This document shows, one piece after another, positions 1 through 7,608 of a DNA stretch of 64,000 nt (position 1 is the stretch's first letter; the number at the start of each line of letters is the position of its first letter). This stretch comes from Hymenobacter armeniacus (GTDB lineage: Bacteria; Bacteroidota; Bacteroidia; Cytophagales; Hymenobacteraceae), in contig NZ_JACXAC010000007.1 in the NCBI RefSeq assembly GCF_014699055.1, positions 1 through 64,000 on the forward strand, in the 5' to 3' direction. The notes under the pieces are model-generated. The model was not told where the DNA came from. It saw only the letters and a program-made list of their open reading frames with translations, and ran no database searches. A program made the position numbers and the translations under genes.

Positions 1-146
1 AACTTGACCCGGTACTGGTTGTTGCCCAGCGAGACGTAGGTCATGTCGCCGCCCAGCAAGTGCGACGCCCGCGCTTCCGGCGCACTGCCCAAGAGCAGGC
101 CGCCCAACACGAGTAGAAAGTAGAGGAACGGTAAACGATGTTTCAT
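1..146 (-). CDS. Gliding-associated surface protein, N-terminal fragment
   Basis: Only the first 48 codons are inside the window; the gene reads leftward out of it. The start is the ATG at 146. The translation begins MKHRLPFLYFLLVLGGLL, a signal peptide with a charged N terminus and a long hydrophobic core, cut probably after the ARA that precedes SHLLGGDMTY. A mature N terminus of the form ASH-(I/L)-(M/L)-GG-(D/E)-(I/M)-TY is familiar from large Bacteroidota surface proteins that end in a gliding-motility/T9SS C-terminal domain. I infer that this is one of those exported multidomain proteins, but the remainder cannot be seen. Confidence 0.7.
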   Translation of the reverse strand, partial: MKHRLPFLYFLLVLGGLLLGSAPEARASHLLGGDMTYVSLGNNQYRVK

Positions 147-254
147 GAGTGGAAAGGAAAAGATGTGGGCAATAAGACGTGGGTTTTGAGACGGTTGCTG
201 GATGTGGTAATATGAGTATGCCGGGTGATTTAGGTAATCCACAATTTTAGTTCC

Positions 255-337
255 ACTGTTGATATAAATTGTTGGAAATCAAAATATTTATTTTGTGATG
301 GTAAGATTAGAATCTGCATTTCAGTCATATCAACAGT
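255..337. repeat. Perfect 11-bp inverted repeat in divergent promoter region
   Basis: ACTGTTGATAT at 255-265 is repeated exactly in reverse complement at 327-337, with a 61-base AT-rich spacer. The gap 147-437 lies between two divergently transcribed genes and is much richer in A and T than its surroundings. The arms are too far apart for a terminator, so paired regulator-binding sites are the more natural reading. No other feature is seen in this gap. Confidence 0.45.
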
Positions 338-437
338 TGATGGACCAGCTGTGGGAGGCGCGGCGAAGCATTTCGGCCACCGCAGCTAGTGTCGAAAGAG
401 GCAGTCGTAGCTTGCGATGCAATTCGCAAGCAGTTTC

Positions 438-1070
438 ATGAATTCCACTCTAGCCACCCACCACCTCCTCGTCTTCGCCCGCGAACCCGTTCTGGGCCGC
501 GTAAAAACCCGCCTCGCAGCCGACATCGGCCCGGAAGCCGCCCTGGCCGTGTACCGCGAGCTGCTGGGCATCACGGCCGGCGCCATCTCAGCGGCGCGGG
601 TGCCCGCCACCGTCTGGCTGGCCGAAGCCCCCGTGCCCGCGGCTGGGCCCACCGAGCCGCGGCCCGAATGGCCCGGCCTGCCTTGGCGGGTGCAGCCGCC
701 CGCCGAGTCGCTCGGGGAGCGGATGAGCCACGCTTTCAGCCAAGCTTTCGATGGCGGGGCGTCACGCGTGGTCATCATCGGCACCGACTGCCCGGGCCTG
801 ACGCCGGAATTATTGCACGCCGCCTTCGAAGCGCTGGCTACCCACGATGTGGTGATTGGGCCCGCCGACGACGGCGGGTACTACCTGCTGGGCCTGCGCG
901 AGCTACAGCCCGCCCTATTCGCCCACAAAAACTGGAGCACCGCCACCGTGCTGCCCGACACCCTGGCCGACGCCGCCCGGCTGGGCCTCCGCGTGGCGCA
1001 GCTGCCAACGCTGCACGACGTAGATTCCGGCCGCGATTTGGCTACCTGGCGCGCTGCCAAAGCGGTATAG
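438..1070 (+). CDS. TIGR04282-type arsenosugar biosynthesis glycosyltransferase
   Basis: A 210-residue protein of the DUF2064 / TIGR04282 glycosyltransferase family, which has a GT-A-like fold and occurs beside arsS in arsenosugar clusters. Seen in the sequence: the N-terminal LLVFAREPVLGRVKTRLA nucleotide-binding stretch, a central GTDCPGLTPELL segment, and GPADDGGYYLLGL, all hallmarks of the family. The ATG at 438 places this motif close to the N terminus as usual; an in-frame ATG at 417 would add seven residues. It faces arsS (1151-2200, opposite strand) across a shared bidirectional terminator. The likely role is a sugar transfer step on the way to arsenosugars; donor and acceptor are not known from sequence. 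Confidence 0.85.
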   Translation: MNSTLATHHLLVFAREPVLGRVKTRLAADIGPEAALAVYRELLGITAGAISAARVPATVWLAEAPVPAAGPTEPRPEWPGLPWRVQPPAESLGERMSHAFSQAFDGGASRVVIIGTDCPGLTPELLHAAFEALATHDVVIGPADDGGYYLLGLRELQPALFAHKNWSTATVLPDTLADAARLGLRVAQLPTLHDVDSGRDLATWRAAKAV

Positions 1071-1093
1071 GTACAAGCGAACGAAGCCAACAC

Positions 1094-1126
1094 AAAGAGC
1101 GGCGCTTCCACGAAGCGCCGCTCTTT
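1094..1126. terminator. Bidirectional intrinsic terminator
   Basis: A 14-bp perfect stem (AAAGAGCGGCGCTT and its complement) with a 5-base loop, flanked by A and T on both sides. It lies between the converging ends of the glycosyltransferase gene and arsS and can serve both. Confidence 0.85.
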
Positions 1127-1150
1127 GCGTTTAATCTGAGACCCGAAAGC

Positions 1151-2200
1151 TTACGCCACCGCGCCGCCGCAGCTGGAGCCGCTGCCGGCCGTGCAGCCGT
1201 AGCAGTGCTCGTTGATGACGATGGCGCGCCGGTCGAGGGTGGCCGCGTCGAAGTCGCGGATGTGCTGCACGGGGCTGGCCACGTACAAATCCAGCATTTG
1301 GTTGAAGTCGCAGTCGTAGAGGCCGCCGTCCCAACCCACCGAGATGGTGTTGCGGCACATCACGCCGGCCGCGGCCACGGGGTTGAAGGCGTTCACCAGC
1401 TTTTCCATGTAGCCGGCGTAGTTGCCCGACTCGATGAGGTAGTCGAGGTAGCGGCTCACCGGAATGTTGGTGATGGCAAACAGGTCGTTGAACACGATGC
1501 CGTGGTCTTTCAGCAGCACCCGCTTGAACTGGTCCTGCAGGCCCTTTTGCGAGCCCGGCAGGAAAGCGCCGGCGGGGTTGTACACCAGGTTCAGCACCAG
1601 GCCCGAGCCGGGCTGGCCGTAGCCCACGGCGTTCAGCATTTTCAGGGCCCGAATGGAATCTTCAAACACGCCGTCGCCGCGCTGGCTGTCGGTTTTGGCG
1701 GCGCTGTAGAAGGGCAGGGAGCTCACCACTTCCACGCCGTGCCGTTTGAAAAACTCGGGCAGGTCGTAGTACTTCTTGTTGGCCACGATGATGGTGAGGT
1801 TGCAGCGCACCAGCACCTTGCGGCCCAGCTTGCTGATTTCCTCCACAAACCACCGGAAATCGGGGTTCATCTCGGGCGCGCCGCCGGTCAGGTCCACCGT
1901 CGGAATATCGGTCTGGGCCAGCGCGTCGAGGCAGTGCTGCATCGTTTCGCGGGTCATGATTTCCTTGCGGTCGGGGCCGGCATCCACGTGGCAGTGCTTG
2001 CACACCTGGTTGCACATCTTGCCCACGTTGATTTGCAGCACGGCCGGCGCCACGGGCCGCAGCGGAAACAGCGCCGACTCGCGCAGCTTCTCGTGAAAGC
2101 GCGGCAGGTGCAGCGTGTCGGCCACTTCGCGGCTTAGTACCGTGAGCTGGAAGGCTGAATCGGCCAGCTGGTGACCGGTGGCTTTAAGGGACTTAATCAT
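1151..2200 (-). CDS. arsS: Arsenosugar biosynthesis radical SAM protein ArsS
   Basis: A 349-residue radical SAM enzyme. In characterised systems ArsS transfers the 5'-deoxyadenosyl group of S-adenosylmethionine to dimethylated arsenic, making the precursor of dimethylarsenosugars. The 4Fe-4S cluster motif is CNQVCKHC (Cys63, Cys67, Cys70), followed by VDAGPDRKE, a very conserved stretch of this family, and by DLTGGAPEM. The C-terminal part carries additional cysteines (VMCRNT, YDCDFN, EHCYGCTAGSGSSCGG), consistent with the family's C-terminal domain. Length and motifs match full-length ArsS. The cluster context (arsM at 5932-6900 and both family glycosyltransferases) makes the assignment strong. 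Confidence 0.95.
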   Translation of the reverse strand: MIKSLKATGHQLADSAFQLTVLSREVADTLHLPRFHEKLRESALFPLRPVAPAVLQINVGKMCNQVCKHCHVDAGPDRKEIMTRETMQHCLDALAQTDIPTVDLTGGAPEMNPDFRWFVEEISKLGRKVLVRCNLTIIVANKKYYDLPEFFKRHGVEVVSSLPFYSAAKTDSQRGDGVFEDSIRALKMLNAVGYGQPGSGLVLNLVYNPAGAFLPGSQKGLQDQFKRVLLKDHGIVFNDLFAITNIPVSRYLDYLIESGNYAGYMEKLVNAFNPVAAAGVMCRNTISVGWDGGLYDCDFNQMLDLYVASPVQHIRDFDAATLDRRAIVINEHCYGCTAGSGSSCGGAVA

Positions 2201-2323
2201 TCTACTAATAAGAGAACACAGATAGGGCGGCTAAGCGCAACCGTTAACATCGAAGCAAGTTATGGGAAGAAGCCGGCCGGAAGCCTTACGAAAAAGCCCA
2301 AGCCGGCAGATTGACCAACCCCG

Positions 2324-3214
2324 TCATTCGTAAAAATGTCGCATCCGCCGAATGGTGGTCAGCACCACCCAATCGCCGAGCCGGGGGAAATACGTGTGCA
2401 CCAGCACAATGAGCCGGCCCAGCGCCGAAATAACGGTGCGCTGCCGCCGCCGCCGAATGTGCTTGAGGATGATGGCGGCCACTTCGGCCTGGCTTTTTTG
2501 CCAGCGGGGCGGGCGGTGGGCAATGGGCACGGGCTGCCCATCGGCCGCCAGCACGCGCTTCTCGGGGTCGTTTTGGGTGAAGCCGATGTGCACCACCCCG
2601 AAGTGAATGCCGGTGTGGGCCAGCTCCAGCCGCAGGGTGTGGGCCAAGTTGGCCACCGCCGCTTTACCGGCGCAGTAGGCCGAGCCGCTGGGCATGCCGT
2701 TCAGGGCCGAAATGGACGAGATAAACGTGACGCTGCCTTTGGCCTTTATCAAGTGCGGCAGGGCCGCCTTCAGCGGGTACACGGTGCCGTACACGTTGCT
2801 ATCCATCACCTGCTTAAACACGTCCGGCTGCATGTCAGCGAAGTAAGCGCGTTGCGAGATGCTGGCATTGGTAACCAGAATATCGAGCCGGCCGAAGGCT
2901 TCGATGGCCGTGTTGACGAGTTCTTCGCAGGATACGTAGTCGGTCACGTCGGCCACGCAGCTGGCCACCGAATGGCTGGCCGCGGCCAACGCGGCGCGGG
3001 TGTGCTCCAGGCGCTCGGCGTTGCGGCCGTTGAGCACCACGGCGGCGCCCTGCTCGCACAGCAGCCGAGCCGTCTCGCGGCCAATGCCCGACTCGGACCC
3101 CGTAACAATGGCCACCCGGCCGGCAAACGGGCCGGTCGGGTTCGCCGGCGCCCCGGCCCGGAGTGGCTGAGCCACGGAGGCAGTAGTGGCCGGAATAGGC
3201 ACGCCGTCAAACAT
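2324..3214 (-). CDS. SDR-family NAD(P)-dependent oxidoreductase
   Basis: A 296-residue short-chain dehydrogenase. The Rossmann glycine motif is VTGSESGIGRETA and the catalytic triad is visible as Ser in FISSISALNG with YCAGK (Tyr-x-x-x-Lys). The C-terminal segment is basic (HIRRRRQRT) and hydrophobic, so membrane association is possible. I take the ATG at 3214, whose codon overlaps the end of the upstream epimerase gene by 8 bases, a typical translational-coupling junction; an ATG at 3262 would overlap by 56 bases and add a stretch with no family similarity. It is co-transcribed with the epimerase and the TIGR04283 glycosyltransferase, so it probably reduces or oxidises a sugar or aglycone intermediate of arsenosugar synthesis. 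The substrate is unknown. Confidence 0.8.
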   Translation of the reverse strand: MFDGVPIPATTASVAQPLRAGAPANPTGPFAGRVAIVTGSESGIGRETARLLCEQGAAVVLNGRNAERLEHTRAALAAASHSVASCVADVTDYVSCEELVNTAIEAFGRLDILVTNASISQRAYFADMQPDVFKQVMDSNVYGTVYPLKAALPHLIKAKGSVTFISSISALNGMPSGSAYCAGKAAVANLAHTLRLELAHTGIHFGVVHIGFTQNDPEKRVLAADGQPVPIAHRPPRWQKSQAEVAAIILKHIRRRRQRTVISALGRLIVLVHTYFPRLGDWVVLTTIRRMRHFYE

Positions 3215-4196
3215 AGCGGTGGGCTGCAAACCAGGCAAAAGCGTCGACAACGGCGTGGGCAATGGGAGTTTGGGGAAGGGCCAGCTCGGTGCGGGCCTTG
3301 TGAGCGGTAAAGTAATGGCCGTCGTTGGCCACGGCCGCCATGGCGGCGTTGAGCTGGCCAGGGCGGCCGGTCAGCTTACTCCTTACGTCGCAGAGGCGGC
3401 CGTAGATTGTGGCCAAGGCCGGCGGAATGGGCCAACGCGGCGCTTTTACCTGCAAACAACCGGCTATCAGCGCAAAAGCTTCGCGGTAGCTCAAATTTTC
3501 ATTGCCCAGAATGTAAGATTCGCCCGCGCGGCCCATGGTCAGGGCGTTGACGGTGGCCGCCGCCACGTCGCGCACGTGCACGTAGTTTTTGCCGCCGGGC
3601 GGGTAGCCGGGCAGGCGGCCGTGGTACAGTTCCAGCAGCAAGGCGTTGGAAGTTGGCTTGGCATCGCCGGGCCCGAGCATGAACGTGGGGTGCACCAGCA
3701 CGGCCGGCAGCTGCCACTCGGCCGCGGCACGGCGCACCAGCCCGGTGGCGGCCACTTTGCTCTCCATGTAATCGAGGCCGTAGCGCTGGCCGGCGAAGGG
3801 CCGGGTTTCGTCGCCGGGATGTTGGCGGGTGCCGAAGCCAAAAACGTTGGCCGTGCCCACGTAGACGAAACGGCCCACTTCGGCCTTGCGGGCCAGTTGG
3901 AGCATGGTTTGGGTGCCGACGTAATTGGCCGCCCACACGGCCGGGTTGCGGGCCGGATTCACCTGGGCCAGCGCGGCGGCGTGAATGACGGCCGCGCAGC
4001 CGGTGGCAGCGCCGGCCACGCTGCTGGGCTCGGTGAGGTCGCCTTCGGTCACGGTCACGTTCCACTCGGCCGGAAAAGGCGGCGCGGTGCCGGGCCGCAG
4101 CAGCGCCCGCACGGCGTGGCCGCGCGCCACCAGCTCCTCCACCAAATGGCGCCCCAGAAAGCCGTTGGCACCCGTCACAAGCACGCGACTCAGCAT
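3207..4196 (-). CDS. NAD-dependent epimerase/dehydratase family protein
   Basis: A 329-residue extended SDR. It starts with VLVTGANGFLGRHLVEEL (NAD-binding glycine motif) and has the YMESK active-site Tyr-x-x-x-Lys near residue 190. The family acts on nucleotide sugars or on dihydroflavonol-like ketones; the region HPTFMLGPGD followed by VHVRDVAAA is typical of the latter branch (DFR-like). Its ATG overlaps the TGA of the glycosyltransferase gene (ATGA, 4194-4198) and its own TGA overlaps the next ATG, so three genes form one tight minus-strand operon. The operon suggests a role in building or trimming the sugar part of an arsenosugar, which is inference. Confidence 0.82.
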   Translation of the reverse strand: MLSRVLVTGANGFLGRHLVEELVARGHAVRALLRPGTAPPFPAEWNVTVTEGDLTEPSSVAGAATGCAAVIHAAALAQVNPARNPAVWAANYVGTQTMLQLARKAEVGRFVYVGTANVFGFGTRQHPGDETRPFAGQRYGLDYMESKVAATGLVRRAAAEWQLPAVLVHPTFMLGPGDAKPTSNALLLELYHGRLPGYPPGGKNYVHVRDVAAATVNALTMGRAGESYILGNENLSYREAFALIAGCLQVKAPRWPIPPALATIYGRLCDVRSKLTGRPGQLNAAMAAVANDGHYFTAHKARTELALPQTPIAHAVVDAFAWFAAHRYV

Positions 4197-4888
4197 CAGC
4201 GGTAGTTGAGCAGGGCCTTGTAGGTGCGCGCGATGCGCGGCGGCGGCACGTTCAGAAAGAACATGCCGAAGGCCGTGAGGTTGGCCAGCTGCACGCGCAG
4301 CCAGCTGTTGGTTTCGTATTTCCGAGCCGACACCACCACGTCCTGCGGCACGATGTAGAAGGAAGCCACCCGCCGAATGCGCCGGATGATTTCAAAGTCC
4401 TCCATGATGACGAACCGCTCGTTGAAGCCGCCCAGCCGCTGAAACAAGGCTTTTGTGATGAACAAGGTCTGGTCGCCGCCGCGGCTCATGATGCCTTTGA
4501 AGCGCGTGCCGTAGCTGTTGATGCGCAGCAGCGGGTGCCGCGAATCGAAGCGGAAGCGGTAGCAGCCGGCCTCGTGCCCGTCGGCCACGGCCCGGCGGAT
4601 GGTGGCCACGTAATCGGGGTGAATGCCTACGTCGGCGTGCACAAAGTAGAGGATGTCGCCGGTGGCGTGGGCGGCGCCAAAATTCATTTGGGCGGCGCGG
4701 CCGGGCTTGGGGCTGAGCAGCACCGTGGCCCCGGCCTGGCGCGCCGCCTCGGCGGTGCCGTCGGGGCTGTGGGCGTCTACCACCAATAGTTCGACCTCGT
4801 TTGACGGGGCGTGCCGGCGCAGTTCGGCCACCAGCCGGGCAATGTTGGCAGCTTCGTTGAAGGTGGGAATGATTACGCTGAACGTCAT
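4196..4888 (-). CDS. TIGR04283-type arsenosugar biosynthesis glycosyltransferase
   Basis: A 230-residue family 2 glycosyltransferase. It opens with MTFSVIIPTFNEAANIARLV, has VVDAHSPDGT after the first Rossmann half, KPGRAAQMNFGA, and LYFVHADVGIHPD in the place of the DxD region. These match the family that accompanies arsS in arsenosugar clusters. An open frame extends upstream to 5740, but that part is out of frame with any family similarity and overlaps the real plus-strand DUF547 gene, so the ATG at 4888 is preferred. It is the first gene of the operon glycosyltransferase-epimerase-SDR. Probable role: attaching a sugar to the arsenic-containing ribosyl intermediate or a precursor. Confidence 0.88.
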   Translation of the reverse strand: MTFSVIIPTFNEAANIARLVAELRRHAPSNEVELLVVDAHSPDGTAEAARQAGATVLLSPKPGRAAQMNFGAAHATGDILYFVHADVGIHPDYVATIRRAVADGHEAGCYRFRFDSRHPLLRINSYGTRFKGIMSRGGDQTLFITKALFQRLGGFNERFVIMEDFEIIRRIRRVASFYIVPQDVVVSARKYETNSWLRVQLANLTAFGMFFLNVPPPRIARTYKALLNYR

Positions 4889-5041
4889 GGCAGGCGGGAA
4901 AGAAAGCGCAACTTCCGGCTTTTTCGGCAAACTTGGCGCCGGCGATTTCCCCGACCTTACGCAGGCGCAGCACAGTTGAGTTTGGGTACGGGCAATCTTT
5001 TTCGCGGCCCCCGCCCGTATATTCCGGTCACCGACCTTTTT

Positions 5042-5839
5042 ATGAAAAAAAACGCCTTCGTTCTCCTCGCAATCAGTGCCGCGGTAGCAGCTGCCTCTTC
5101 GGCTGCGCCAGCGAATGCTGCCAGACCCGGCCACGCGGTGGCAGCGGGCACCGCTACTGCGGCCGTCGACCATTCGGCTTTCGACAAGCTGCTCAAAAAG
5201 CACGTCAACGACAAAGGGCTTGTCGACTATAAAGGCTTCAAGGCCGATGAAAAGACCTTCAACCAGTACCTCGACCTGCTGAGCAAAAACAAGCCCAGCA
5301 GCAGCTGGTGCAAGCAGGAGCAAATGGCCTACTGGATAAACGCGTACAACGCCTACACCATCCGCCTCATCCTCGACCACTACCCGGTGGAGAGCATCAA
5401 GGACATTGGTTCGAAAATCAAGATTCCGTTCGTGACCACGCCCTGGGCCATCAAGTTTTTCAGCATCGGCGGCGAGAAAATGAGCCTCGACAACATCGAG
5501 CACGGCACGCTGCGCAAGAAGTACGACGACCCGCGCATTCACTTCGCGCTGGTGTGCGCCTCGATGAGCTGCCCGCGCCTGCGCAACGAAGCTTACACCG
5601 CCGCCAAGCTCGACAGCCAGCTCGATGACCAGGGCCGCGACTTTTTGAACAACCCGGCCAAAAACAAGATTGGCAAAGGCAGCGCGCAGCTTTCCAAGTA
5701 TTTCGATTGGTACAAGGGCGACTGGACCAAAAACGGCCAATCGGTGGCGAAGTGGGTGAATAAATACTCCACCACCAAGATGGATGAAAAGACACCCGTT
5801 AGCTACCTGGACTACAACTGGAAGCTGAACCAGCAGTAG
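5042..5839 (+). CDS. DUF547 domain protein, exported
   Basis: A 265-residue protein. Residues 1-27 form a signal peptide (MKKNAFVLLAISAAVAAA... ending ANA-AR), so it is exported to the periplasm or outer membrane. The rest is a DUF547 domain: FDKLLKKHV, VDYKGF, YWINAYNAYTIRLIL and the later FALVCASMSCPRLRNEAY, which holds a conserved pair of cysteines around a Ser-rich turn. The biochemical role of DUF547 is not established. It stands between the divergent glycosyltransferase operon and arsM, transcribed with arsM, which suggests a link to arsenic metabolism or to the export of its product. That link is inference from position only. Confidence 0.85.
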   Translation: MKKNAFVLLAISAAVAAASSAAPANAARPGHAVAAGTATAAVDHSAFDKLLKKHVNDKGLVDYKGFKADEKTFNQYLDLLSKNKPSSSWCKQEQMAYWINAYNAYTIRLILDHYPVESIKDIGSKIKIPFVTTPWAIKFFSIGGEKMSLDNIEHGTLRKKYDDPRIHFALVCASMSCPRLRNEAYTAAKLDSQLDDQGRDFLNNPAKNKIGKGSAQLSKYFDWYKGDWTKNGQSVAKWVNKYSTTKMDEKTPVSYLDYNWKLNQQ

Positions 5840-5931
5840 TGGCGGAGGGGCCGAAACGACCGTCTTGCCGAGCGCAGCATGGCCTTTTGCCTCACTTGCC
5901 GAGCCCTAAAGCTCCTTACAACCCCCACTGA

Positions 5932-6900
5932 ATGAGTTACCTCGACACCACAGCCGACGTGTACCGCCAGGCGGCGCAAGAGCCGCAAGTTGGCCTTTGC
6001 TGCACCACCAACCCCGTGTGGCAGCTGCCCGGCCTGAGCATCCCGAAGCGCATGCTGGCCATGAACTACGGCTGCGGCAGCACCGTGAACCCGCGCGACC
6101 TCACCAACAGCCCCACCGTACTCTACGTGGGCGTGGGCGGCGGCATGGAGCTGCTCCAGTTCTCCTACTTCAGCCGCCGCCCGGGCGCCGTTATCGGCGT
6201 GGACGTGGTGGAGGAAATGCTGGACGCCTCGCGCCAGAACATGGAAACGGCCGAGCAGGAAAACGACTGGTTCAGCCGCGAATTCATCGACCTGCGGTCT
6301 GGCGATGCCCTCGGCCTGCCCGTGGAGGACGAAAGCGTGGACGTGGCCGCCCAAAACTGCCTGTTCAATATCTTCAAAACCGACGACCTCAAGCGCGCCC
6401 TGCAGGAAACTTACCGCGTGCTCAAGCCCCACGGCCGCCTCGTGATGTCGGACCCCACCTGCGAGCAGCCCATGAGTGACGAACTGCGCGCCGACGAGCG
6501 CCTGCGCGCCCTCTGCCTCACGGGTTCGCTGCCGCTGCAGGAATACCTGAACATGATTACCGAGGTAGGCTTCGGCACGGTGGAGGTGCGCGCCAAGCGG
6601 GCCTACCGCGTGCTGGCGCCCGGCCACTACGCCACCGATGAGCTTATCTACATCGAAAGCGTGGAGGTGTGCGCCATCAAAGACCCCATGCCGGCCGATG
6701 GCCCCTGCATCTTCACCGGCCGCACGGCCATCTACTACGGCGGCGAGGAGTACTTCGACGACCAGAAAGGGCACGTGCTGCTGGCCAACCAGCCCCTGGC
6801 CGTGTGCGACAAAACGGCCGGCGCCCTGCTCGCCCTGGGCCGCGACGACATTTTCGTGTCGCCCTCCACGTATCACTACGACGGTGGCGGCTGCTGCTAG
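5932..6900 (+). CDS. arsM: Arsenosugar biosynthesis arsenite methyltransferase ArsM
   Basis: A 322-residue S-adenosylmethionine-dependent methyltransferase that methylates trivalent arsenic to mono- and dimethylated forms, feeding ArsS. SAM-binding motif I is VLYVGVGGGMELL with the acidic end of strand 2 in VIGVDVVEEML. Candidate arsenic-binding cysteines are Cys48 (NYGCGS), Cys143 (QNCLFN, matching the conserved NC(V/L) motif of ArsM) and Cys195 (ALCLTG). An additional CC occurs near residue 23, and the protein ends GGGCC, a thiol tail. The C-terminal 90 residues beyond the methyltransferase fold are characteristic of the arsenosugar-associated subfamily. It follows the DUF547 gene by 92 bases on the same strand. 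Confidence 0.93.
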   Translation: MSYLDTTADVYRQAAQEPQVGLCCTTNPVWQLPGLSIPKRMLAMNYGCGSTVNPRDLTNSPTVLYVGVGGGMELLQFSYFSRRPGAVIGVDVVEEMLDASRQNMETAEQENDWFSREFIDLRSGDALGLPVEDESVDVAAQNCLFNIFKTDDLKRALQETYRVLKPHGRLVMSDPTCEQPMSDELRADERLRALCLTGSLPLQEYLNMITEVGFGTVEVRAKRAYRVLAPGHYATDELIYIESVEVCAIKDPMPADGPCIFTGRTAIYYGGEEYFDDQKGHVLLANQPLAVCDKTAGALLALGRDDIFVSPSTYHYDGGGCC

Positions 6901-6925
6901 GCAGCGGCTCTAGCTTCAGAAAAAG

Positions 6926-6958
6926 AACGTCATGCGGAGCGCAGCGAAGCATGACGTT
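6926..6958. repeat. GTCATGC...GCATGAC palindromic repeat element
   Basis: AACGTCATGC at 6926-6935 pairs with GCATGACGTT at 6949-6958 around a centre reading GGAGCGCAGCGAA. The centre and arms match the core of other inverted repeats in the window (20853-20960, 55312-55407, 61716-61819). It lies between arsM and the DUF6134 gene. Confidence 0.7.
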
Positions 6959-6980
6959 TCGTTTTGTTAGTCCTCAATTC

Positions 6981-7595
6981 ATGCAAAAGCTGCCCGCGCT
7001 GCTCTGGCTCTGCGCCTTCCCGCTGGCCAGCTTGGCACAATCCGCCAAGCCCGCCGCCGAAGTCCGCCGCTACGCCATTGAGGTGGCCGGCCTTCAGGTG
7101 GGCACCATGACGGCAACCCGCCAGCCAGCCGTGGGCCCGGAGCAGGTGTACACGCTGGTGAGCGACGTGAAAGTAAATTTTCTGTTCTATCACCTGAAAA
7201 TTTATTACCAGGTAACGAACCGCTTCCGCAACGGCCAGCTCCTGCTTTCCACCGTCGACGCCCACACCAACCAAGGAGATTTCGCCTCGCGCACCGAGTG
7301 GAAAGGCGACCATTACGCCATCGTGGCCCACCAGTACAAGCACCACTACGAAGCCACCGAAACCCAGCCCATTCGCTACGCCGTCACCAACATGTTCTTC
7401 GCCGAGCCCGCCGGGCAGCCGCGGGCCTTTGCGGAATACTTCGGCGACTATTTTGCCCTCACCCGGGCCAAAGACGGCACCACCCGCGCCGTGCGCGACG
7501 GCCGCGAGGACGAATACCGCTACGCCAACGGCCAGCTGGTCGCCATCATCAAAAAGAACCCCCTCAAGAACTTCATCATCCGGCTGCTGCCGTGA
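6981..7595 (+). CDS. DUF6134 family exported protein
   Basis: A 204-residue protein beginning MQKLPALLWLCAFPLASLAQ, a clear signal peptide. The mature part reads as an all-beta domain: RRYAIEVAGLQVGTMTA near the N terminus, YQVTNRFRNGQLL, and repeated aromatic strands. I recognise this as the DUF6134 family of Cytophagales; its function is unknown, and the pattern of a short lipocalin-like or LolA-like half-barrel binding a hydrophobic ligand is only a guess. An earlier in-frame ATG at 6951 lies inside the palindromic repeat and would bury the signal peptide, so 6981 is preferred. It converges with the 3-hydroxyacyl-CoA dehydrogenase gene, 13 bases apart. Confidence 0.75.
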   Translation: MQKLPALLWLCAFPLASLAQSAKPAAEVRRYAIEVAGLQVGTMTATRQPAVGPEQVYTLVSDVKVNFLFYHLKIYYQVTNRFRNGQLLLSTVDAHTNQGDFASRTEWKGDHYAIVAHQYKHHYEATETQPIRYAVTNMFFAEPAGQPRAFAEYFGDYFALTRAKDGTTRAVRDGREDEYRYANGQLVAIIKKNPLKNFIIRLLP

Positions 7596-7608
7596 GGCCG
7601 GCAACGCG

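Noticed and set aside
389..2137. A long plus-strand open frame of 582 codons over the glycosyltransferase and arsS region
   Set aside because: It is out of frame with the recognised glycosyltransferase and antisense to arsS, is full of Arg/His/Ala-rich low-complexity sequence, and has no family motif. Such frames arise from the high GC of third positions.
4889..5740. N-terminal extension of the TIGR04283 glycosyltransferase up to 5740
   Set aside because: The extension runs antisense through the DUF547 gene and has no similarity to the family, which begins at the MTFSVIIPTF start.
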